Below are positions 43,342 to 48,872 of a DNA stretch of 48,872 nt, one piece after another. The position numbers and the translations under genes are program-made. How positions within the stretch are numbered: position 1 is the stretch's first letter; each line of letters begins with the position of its first letter. The notes under the pieces were generated by a model that saw only the letters and a list, made by a program, of their open reading frames with translations, was not told where the DNA came from and searched no databases. The stretch lies in the NCBI GenBank assembly GCA_002254885.1, contig NJDG01000012.1:1-48872 (forward strand). Reading direction: 5' to 3'. The DNA comes from Thermoplasmatales archaeon ex4572_165. Its GTDB lineage: Archaea; Thermoplasmatota; E2; DHVEG-1.

Positions 43342-43568
43342 TTAGTGTAATCCATTTAATATTTTTTTGGCACATTCATATTCTTCTTGATTATGTACCT
43401 GAAATACCTTATCCCAATTTTTTATGATTTTTTCCCATATGGCCCTCCATATTTTTTATAACATCTCTTAATTTACTCTTCAAACAATATTTTTGAAAGA
43501 TTTGTTACAAATTCTTCACTAAATTCCGATATATTTCTCTCTCCAGGATATTTAATGGCCCCTTGCAT
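43342..43568 (-). pseudogene. Frame-broken small ORF, unrecognised
   Basis: On the minus strand a 31-residue frame opens at 43568 with a TATA-like tttaaata about 45 bases upstream. It encodes MQGAIKYPGERNISEFSEEF and stops at 43473-43475. The next frame carries on with a similar helical protein (KLRDVIKNMEGHM). A third frame then reads IKNWDKVFQVHNQEEYECAK to a TAA at 43342-43344. The three pieces together would make a plausible 75-residue soluble protein. The shifts fall near short A-rich runs. This may be a decaying gene or sequencing indels. The rest of 43277-43874 holds only the hairpin at 43649. Confidence 0.45.
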
Positions 43569-43648
43569 GGCACTCTCTCTCCTCAAACAATGAAATATAT
43601 CTTCGCAATATTTAAAGATTGCTTATTTTACCTAATTTTTTAAAATTA

Positions 43649-43681
43649 GAAAACATGGAACAAAGATAGTCCCATGTTTTC
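43649..43681. repeat. Perfect 10-bp inverted repeat (hairpin)
   Basis: GAAAACATGG (43649-43658) and CCATGTTTTC (43672-43681) pair fully across a 13-base loop. It lies between the promoter of the broken ORF and pcc1, in a gap with a C-rich patch at 43687-43735. It could be part of a terminator or small RNA. No T-run of note follows on either strand. Confidence 0.35.
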
Positions 43682-43874
43682 CTGTGATTATCCATCCTTC
43701 CTCATCATCACATCCCCCCATTCTAACTCCCTTTTTGTTACAATTATCATATAGGAATACATAAAGCATTTTTATAATTTATTATTTTTTTAAAGTTTAT
43801 TATATAAATGATGAATATGATAGAAAACATTTAATCATGAAGCAGTATTGCTAAATAAAAAATATGAGGAATGC

Positions 43875-44120
43875 ATGAATACATTTACAAAAAAAATTGT
43901 GTTAACAATCTCTTTTGATTCAGAAAAACAATCATGTATTATTGCGGGTTCTTTAAAACCTGAAATGCAAAAAGATATACCTCACGTGAAAATTGTTTTA
44001 AAACAAAACAAAGAAAAAATTATTTTGGAATTTTCTGCAATGCAAACAAATGTTTTACGTGCCGCGATCAATTCATATGTTCGTTGGATTGAAACTGCAT
44101 ATTCCATAAATTGTATCTAA
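43875..44120 (+). CDS. KEOPS complex subunit Pcc1
   Basis: This 81-residue protein matches Pcc1, the dimerising subunit of KEOPS, which makes N6-threonylcarbamoyl-adenosine in tRNA. The signature is GSLKPEM (about residues 29-35) and the closing LRAAINSYVRWIETA, quoted here in part as NSYVRWIE. I start at the ATG at 43875 with a GAGG Shine-Dalgarno-like site just upstream; a TTG at 43848 would add nine residues. In many archaea it follows the exosome-polymerase genes, as it does here after a gap. Confidence 0.85.
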   Translation: MNTFTKKIVLTISFDSEKQSCIIAGSLKPEMQKDIPHVKIVLKQNKEKIILEFSAMQTNVLRAAINSYVRWIETAYSINCI

Positions 44121-44126
44121 CAATCT

Positions 44127-45389
44127 TTAAATGATCATTGTTTCATTTCTTTCAGGCCCAACAGATACAATGGATATTGGAGTTTTGAGATATTCTTGAA
44201 TAAAGAGGATGTAATCTTGTGCGGATTTTGGTAGATCTGAAAATGAATCTATATTTTCTATCTTATCCCATCCTTTAAATTCTTTATATATTGGTTTACA
44301 ATCTGCAACATCATCAACATCATATGGATAAATATCAGTCATTTCTCCCTTAAACTCATATCCCATACATATCTTAATTTTTTTCAATCCATTTAACACA
44401 TCAAGTTTTGTAAGAGCTATTTTTGTGATTCCTGAAAGGTCACATGAATGTTTCACTACAACTAGATCCAACCATCCACAACGTCTTGGCCTACTTGTCG
44501 TTGTTCCAAATTCATGACCCACCCTCTGAAGATGCTGTCCGACATTATCTGTAAGTTCTGTTGTCATTGGACCTTCTCCAACTCGTGTTGTATATGCTTT
44601 AACAATACCAATAATCTCAGTAAAGTTTTTTGGTGGAATTCCTACACCAATTGACGCTCCACCTGCAATTACATGTGATGATGTTGCATATGGATATGTC
44701 CCATAGTCAACGTCAAGCATTGTTCCTTGGGCCCCCTCAAAAAGAAGGTTTTTTTCTTGATTTACCGCGTTTTGAATGATGATATGAGTATCAGAGATAT
44801 ATTTCTTTAATTGTTTTCCAAAATTGACATACAGATTCAATATTTCTTTTTGATCTAGTTTTTCATCGATTTTATATACCTCAAACATTTTTTGTTTTAT
44901 TGGAATGACTCTTTCAAGTTTTTTTTGAAGTCGTGATGTGTTTAGAATATCTCCTGCACGGATTCCATTTCGGCTGATTTTATCACTATAACAAGGGCCG
45001 ATTCCACGTTTTGTTGTACCTATCTTCTGATCAGCAAGATATCGTTCTTCTGCACCATCCAAGAGTTTATGATACGGCATAATGATGTGTGCTCTATTGC
45101 TTATAAGCAATTTCACATCGATATCTCTTTTTTCTAAGGATTTTATTTCATTTGAAAGAATTTCTGGGTCAATGACACACCCATTTCCAATAATTCCTAT
45201 TTTTCCAGAGATCACACCAGAGGGTATTATATGAAGTTTGTACTCTTCTTTATTTACAATAATAGTATGTCCTGCATTATTACCTCCCTGAAACCGTATT
45301 ACATATTCTACATTTTTTGAAAGATAATCAACAATTTTTCCTTTTCCTTCATCGCCCCATTGTGTTCCAATCACAAGTTTAACAGTCAT
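44127..45389 (-). CDS. purA: Adenylosuccinate synthetase
   Basis: PurA joins IMP and aspartate with GTP hydrolysis in AMP synthesis. The GTP loop GTQWGDEGKGKIVDYLS is near residues 8-24, with the catalytic Asp in GDEGKGK. GGNNAGHT, TTKRGIGPCY and TSRPRRCGW follow in order. At 420 residues it has the length of the bacterial-type enzyme, while several euryarchaea have a form near 340 residues. It converges with pcc1, with 6 bases between, and has a simple promoter upstream. Confidence 0.93.
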   Translation of the reverse strand: MTVKLVIGTQWGDEGKGKIVDYLSKNVEYVIRFQGGNNAGHTIIVNKEEYKLHIIPSGVISGKIGIIGNGCVIDPEILSNEIKSLEKRDIDVKLLISNRAHIIMPYHKLLDGAEERYLADQKIGTTKRGIGPCYSDKISRNGIRAGDILNTSRLQKKLERVIPIKQKMFEVYKIDEKLDQKEILNLYVNFGKQLKKYISDTHIIIQNAVNQEKNLLFEGAQGTMLDVDYGTYPYATSSHVIAGGASIGVGIPPKNFTEIIGIVKAYTTRVGEGPMTTELTDNVGQHLQRVGHEFGTTTSRPRRCGWLDLVVVKHSCDLSGITKIALTKLDVLNGLKKIKICMGYEFKGEMTDIYPYDVDDVADCKPIYKEFKGWDKIENIDSFSDLPKSAQDYILFIQEYLKTPISIVSVGPERNETMII

Positions 45390-45448
45390 TTCTTAATCAC
45401 AAATAAAGGGTAAGAAAATCAGATACATAAAGATGCTGTAAAGTATCT

Positions 45449-45841
45449 TTATTTGATCACTGTGAGGTTAATGTTAGGAGGTGTTTCCAAATTTCGTTTT
45501 ACAGTACAAAGTTTGGCAACTTTTATAAGTGCATTTTTGTATTTATCCGGAAATGATTCACCGGTTTTAATTTTAAGCTCAATATTATCAACAAGTTTTA
45601 TTTTGTCATTCCAATGTGCGTCTAATGTAAGTTTAAGGTCTTCTGTTGGCAATTTTCGTTCTTGACAAAAACGGAGAACATATATTCCAGTACAGGTACC
45701 AATACTTGAAAGAAATAATGAATAAGGATCTGGTGCAGTTCCTCCTCCACCCGATTCCTTTGGTTGATCTGTAATTATTTTAAATCCATTAAAACTTGCA
45801 TTTACTTTTTGACCACCGGGAAAATCAAAAATCATCTCCAT
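45449..45841 (-). CDS. OsmC/Ohr family protein
   Basis: The 130-residue protein has the OsmC fold pattern: an N-terminal strand region, the GGGGTAPDPYSLFLSSIGTC segment (about 31-50) with the first Cys, and a second Cys in VAKLCTVKRNLE near 110-121. OsmC-type proteins reduce organic peroxides through a Cys pair or carry out related thiol chemistry. The Cys positions fit the YhfA-like branch rather than classical Ohr. It stands alone between purA and the site-2 protease. The substrate is unknown. Confidence 0.8.
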   Translation of the reverse strand: MEMIFDFPGGQKVNASFNGFKIITDQPKESGGGGTAPDPYSLFLSSIGTCTGIYVLRFCQERKLPTEDLKLTLDAHWNDKIKLVDNIELKIKTGESFPDKYKNALIKVAKLCTVKRNLETPPNINLTVIK

Positions 45842-45905
45842 TTATATTACCTACAAAACCTGTAAAAGTACGTTTCATTAAATATTTTTTCAGAAAATCT
45901 TATGA

Positions 45906-47078
45906 ATGGACAATATAGTATCCCAATTTATTCATATGAATCAAACCTGGAATTTTTCTGTAAACAACTCACAAAAAAGAAATGAAAATGTTGATATTGA
46001 ATTCATAAAACAAGAGATTGGACAAAGATTTCCATTTTATGATATGAGAATAATGGATCAAACTCTTGCTTTTTATTGTACTATAGATTCAGCTAATGTT
46101 GATTCTTTATTTGATGATTTGCGAAAAATTCTTTCACAAAAAGGGTATGTCTCATTTTTACGTCATGAACGCGGAGAAGACATTATTTATGTGACAAAGA
46201 AGCCATTTCGAAAAGAGAAATCAATTTGGATTAATATTATATTGCTGATTGCAACAATTATTACAACAATGATAACTGGTTCACTTTTACATATTGGTGT
46301 CAGTGATTTACAATCTTTGGAGAATATATGGTCTGTGTTATATCCTGAAAACCTTTTATTTGGTACTTTCTACTTTTCATTTCCTCTTTTGAGTATTTTA
46401 TTCATTCATGAAATGGGGCATTACTTTATCTCAAAAAAACATGGTATTCATACTTCACTTCCATTTTTCTTACCAATCCCCCCAATTGTACCTGGTTTTA
46501 ACATTGGTACATTTGGAGCGTTAATTTCAAGTCATGACCCCATGCCAAATAAAAAAGCATTGTTTGATGTGGGAATATCCGGACCTCTTGCAGGTTTCAT
46601 CGTAGCAATCCCTGTTACCATTATTGGATTAATTACATCAGATTTAGTGGCTGTTGACAGTATTGTATCAGGTGAAACAATTCTAGGTAGTTCATTGTTA
46701 TTTGAATTACTTACATCGATTTTTGTAACTATACCTGAAGGATTTGCTCTTACATTAAATCCTATTGCATTTGCTGGTTGGATAGGTTTACTTATCACCT
46801 CAATTAATTTACTTCCAGCAGGTCAGCTTGATGGAGGACATATCTTTCGAGCAATTTTTGGCGATAAACAGAAATATGCAGGTTGGATCGCAGTGTTTAT
46901 TATGGTCTTTACAGGTTGGATTTTCTTTGCATTTATCATCATTTTATTAATCGGAATGAATCATCCGCCCCCTTTAAACGACGAAGGATCGTTGGATTTG
47001 AAAAGAAAGTTATTATTCATTGTTGCTGTTGCAATTCTTATACTTTGTTTTATTCCTTATCCGATTTTAACTTTGTAA
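45906..47078 (+). CDS. Site-2 protease family membrane metalloprotease (M50)
   Basis: The protein has 390 residues. After an N-terminal soluble part (about 1-105) come membrane helices. The zinc site HEMGH (in FIHEMGHYFISKKHGI) is near residues 168-172. The third ligand region is LPAGQLDGGH near 301-310. Both motifs are intact. M50 proteases cut membrane-anchored regulators within the membrane. Archaeal members of this length, with the cytoplasmic N-terminus, are common in Thermoplasmatota and Methanomicrobia. The gene lies 64 bases from the divergent osmC gene; the target is unknown. Confidence 0.88.
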   Translation: MDNIVSQFIHMNQTWNFSVNNSQKRNENVDIEFIKQEIGQRFPFYDMRIMDQTLAFYCTIDSANVDSLFDDLRKILSQKGYVSFLRHERGEDIIYVTKKPFRKEKSIWINIILLIATIITTMITGSLLHIGVSDLQSLENIWSVLYPENLLFGTFYFSFPLLSILFIHEMGHYFISKKHGIHTSLPFFLPIPPIVPGFNIGTFGALISSHDPMPNKKALFDVGISGPLAGFIVAIPVTIIGLITSDLVAVDSIVSGETILGSSLLFELLTSIFVTIPEGFALTLNPIAFAGWIGLLITSINLLPAGQLDGGHIFRAIFGDKQKYAGWIAVFIMVFTGWIFFAFIIILLIGMNHPPPLNDEGSLDLKRKLLFIVAVAILILCFIPYPILTL

Positions 47079-47142
47079 TTTTTTTTAGAATAGCAAGCTT
47101 TAAAAAATATTACATAATAATCCAATTGTAAAGTGACTGTCT

Positions 47143-47367
47143 ATGAAAACATATCTCAAAATTCTATTCAGCAGCGAAGGTCGTTCACCTTCAGAGGTAA
47201 AAGATCTCTTATTAAACATGGGTTTTAAGGCAAATAAAGGAAACTATGATTTTGTATATGACTGGGCTGAAGAATCAGCAGAACTTGAAGAACTCATTTG
47301 GTTTGCCGATACAGTACATTCAGCCCTGCAAGATAGTAAGGTTTTATTTGAAATAGAAACAATTTAA
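47143..47367 (+). CDS. Small conserved archaeal protein
   Basis: This 74-residue protein reads as an alpha/beta fold: KTYLKILFSSEGRSPSEV, a helix (KDLLLNMGFK), then NYDFVYDW and a final helix-strand (EELIWFADTVHSALQ). I recognise the YDFVYDW pattern from short uncharacterised archaeal proteins, without a known role. It lies 64 bases after the M50 protease in the same direction. Confidence 0.7.
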   Translation: MKTYLKILFSSEGRSPSEVKDLLLNMGFKANKGNYDFVYDWAEESAELEELIWFADTVHSALQDSKVLFEIETI

Positions 47368-47494
47368 GCAATACTATTTTATAAGATAATCTTTCCATTT
47401 TATAATCTCATTTTTATTCTCATAAAATATTTAAAAGAATTTTTCTCAAAATATTTTTATACTCTTAATGAATATCAATTCGCGTGGATGATGG

Positions 47495-48313
47495 ATGCAG
47501 AGGGACAAGATTCAAGAGAATAATATAGAAGCAGAGAAGAAATTATCACGACGTGGCGAATTAATTTACTACACTGGTGCATTATTTTTTATATCTGGAA
47601 TTATACTACTTATTTTAGGGACAATTTCAATAATGTTTTTTCAAATACATTATGAATCTGACAGTCAAGTCGTACTTAATATTGTCTCATTCTTTGGATC
47701 AGGATTAATAATTCTTTCTCTTGGAATAAATCTTATGATAAAACAAGGGAAAAAGGGATATGCTGCCCTTTTAATTGGAATTATCTTTTCGGCTTTTTCA
47801 ATTATATTGTTTTTGCTTAATTATCAAAAAAATTGGTATTATCCAACTATCAGCTATGTACTTATCTCATATATTGCAGGTCTAATGACCTTAATGGGAA
47901 ATGCATTTGGAAGTATTACATTATGGCTTATTCGTTCAAATAGTCCACAAGCAACTGCAAAAGCAAAAAAAATTTCTCGCGAATATTCCGATGAAGAAAT
48001 TGAAAGAGATATTGAAAATGCTGTAAAAAAAAGTCTTGAATTGGCCGCCGATGAATTACAATTTGACCTTATAAACACAAAACCATTAAAAGTTGGAAAT
48101 GCAGCTTTTGGATCTGAAACAATTATTAAAGTAAAAGATGATATAAAAGAGACATATTCATTAGAACAAACCAGAAATCCAGGAGAACGTGAAATTTGGG
48201 GTGGAACTGGCGTCGATAAAACATCAAATCTTTTAGCAAATGCATTAATGGAAAAACCAAAAATTAAAAGATCTCGTTTTAAAGAATTCTTTTCCCGCCA
48301 TAAAAATTTTTGA
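47495..48313 (+). CDS. Uncharacterised four-helix membrane protein with cytoplasmic tail
   Basis: This 272-residue protein begins with about 25 charged residues (IEAEKKLSRRGELIYY). Four membrane helices follow, at about 27-50, 62-82, 88-108 and 118-143. A hydrophilic C-terminal half comes next, with an acidic helix (SDEEIERDIENAVKKSLELA) that looks coiled-coil-like. I do not recognise a family. It stands between a small conserved gene and a broken transposase, with no operon partners that would suggest a role. The upstream gap (47368-47494) has an AT-rich promoter. Confidence 0.55.
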   Translation: MQRDKIQENNIEAEKKLSRRGELIYYTGALFFISGIILLILGTISIMFFQIHYESDSQVVLNIVSFFGSGLIILSLGINLMIKQGKKGYAALLIGIIFSAFSIILFLLNYQKNWYYPTISYVLISYIAGLMTLMGNAFGSITLWLIRSNSPQATAKAKKISREYSDEEIERDIENAVKKSLELAADELQFDLINTKPLKVGNAAFGSETIIKVKDDIKETYSLEQTRNPGEREIWGGTGVDKTSNLLANALMEKPKIKRSRFKEFFSRHKNF

Positions 48314-48354
48314 AACATAAAACATATAATACTTAGAGGATTAAGGATCTTCTG

Positions 48355-48872
48355 ATGGAAAAAAAGAGTATTTCATTAGGTAAACGAACGTATGAAGATG
48401 CTACGGATACACATAGTTTGAAACATGACCCTGAGGCAAAATACAGTGGTTATTATAAACACTGTGGATATAAAATTGATAAAACGATAGATGCAGATAT
48501 AGATAACAGATGAAGGGAAAAGTTTAATCCATTCACAGGAACATCTCAAGTTTCTAGGTATTCATGAAGAAGAAAGAACCATGGATATTAAATATGCAAC
48601 ATTTGAAAATATCGCCCATAGTGAAATCAATAGTATTTCTCTGTATTATAAAATAGCAAAAAATTGGGTGTTCAGTAAAAAAGGTGAAGAAAAAGAGATA
48701 AAGAAACGATATCAGAAATACCACCAGGAACACGATTTCATCGTTAACCCCACACTTGATTTCATACTCCGATACCTCTATAAAAAAGGCGACATAGAGA
48801 ACGTTGGAGCTTATTATAGAAATCAAAGAATGAAACAAGCCGAAAATGATCCTGAGAGATATAAAAAAATAT
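48355..48872 (+). pseudogene. Broken DDE-type transposase, cut by the window end
   Basis: A 52-residue frame (48355-48513) starts MEKKSISLGKRTYEDATD and includes HDPEAKYSGYYKHCGYKIDK, a pattern seen in DDE transposases where GYKxDxxxDAD precedes the next conserved block. The protein continues in another frame as TDEGKSLIHSQEHLKFLG and on to RYLYKKGDIENVGAYYRNQR at the window end, with no stop. A short deletion, perhaps 10-15 codons and not a multiple of three bases, separates the two parts. The insertion sequence is therefore inactive as read, or its copy is misassembled. Terminal repeats are not seen inside the window. Confidence 0.65.

Noticed and set aside
43690-43735. GTGATGATGAGG on the minus strand, resembling a C box
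   Set aside because: No D box at a suitable distance; the patch is simply C-rich.
1-48872. CRISPR array, full tRNA or rRNA genes
   Set aside because: No regular direct repeats with spacers were seen on reading, and only one partial tRNA-like arm was found.

Overview
The window is AT-rich archaeal chromosome. It carries archaeal information-processing genes: ribosomal proteins S13-S4-S11 with RNA polymerase Rpo3, the proteasome alpha / SBDS / exosome (Rrp4, Rrp41, Rrp42) / L37Ae / Rpo12 superoperon, KEOPS Pcc1, a UbiA-type archaeal lipid prenyltransferase, QueE and a HerA-like ATPase. TATA-like boxes precede several genes. The secreted proteins, with PKD or Ig-like domains followed by a basic-hydrophobic C-terminal tail, resemble those of uncultured Thermoplasmatota (Marine Benthic Group D-like lineages). 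That placement is inference and not proven here.

Layout. 163-5973: a Tad/GspE-like secretion or pilus ATPase and its membrane platform (minus strand) face a HerA-like ATPase and a pilin-like membrane protein (plus strand). 6049-8117: a PAPS-type sulfotransferase behind an 18-bp palindrome, and the lipid prenyltransferase. 8388-24094: a block of secreted enzymes, all on the plus strand: GH39-like lipoprotein, a candidate non-coding RNA, a CxxC mini-protein, a GH10 xylanase with a broken GH13 domain, a large clan-A-like hydrolase, a beta-propeller lipoprotein, two paralogous PHB-depolymerase/feruloyl-esterase-like lipoproteins, and a beta-helix/penicillin-acylase fusion. This reads as an archaeal hemicellulose (xylan) degradation locus. 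24151-27271: small genes (zinc ribbon, SCP2, SprT-like protease, small membrane protein, tRNA-like fragment, nitroreductase). 27399-30692: ribosomal/RNA polymerase operon and a bacterial-type pseudouridine synthase. 30884-38239: a LuxE-like acyl-activating enzyme with a transglutaminase-fold protein, an NRAMP-like transporter and a large surface protein. 38297-43276: queE and the proteasome-exosome superoperon. 43342-48872: a frame-broken small ORF, pcc1, purA, osmC, a site-2 protease, two uncharacterised genes and a broken transposase cut by the window end.

Five places show frame lesions or deletions: the end of the TadC-like gene, the GH13 domain, the rps11/rpo3 junction, 43342-43568 and the transposase. 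The rps11/rpo3 lesion hits two essential genes, so at least some of these are probably assembly or sequencing errors. The most interesting points are: (1) a penicillin-acylase domain with much higher G+C than the AT-rich beta-helix, PKD and tail modules around it; (2) a C-terminal tail shared by three different secreted enzymes, possibly a sorting signal; (3) a candidate regulated RNA with an anti-Shine-Dalgarno-like CCTCC motif inside the polysaccharide locus; (4) the LuxE-like/transglutaminase gene pair.
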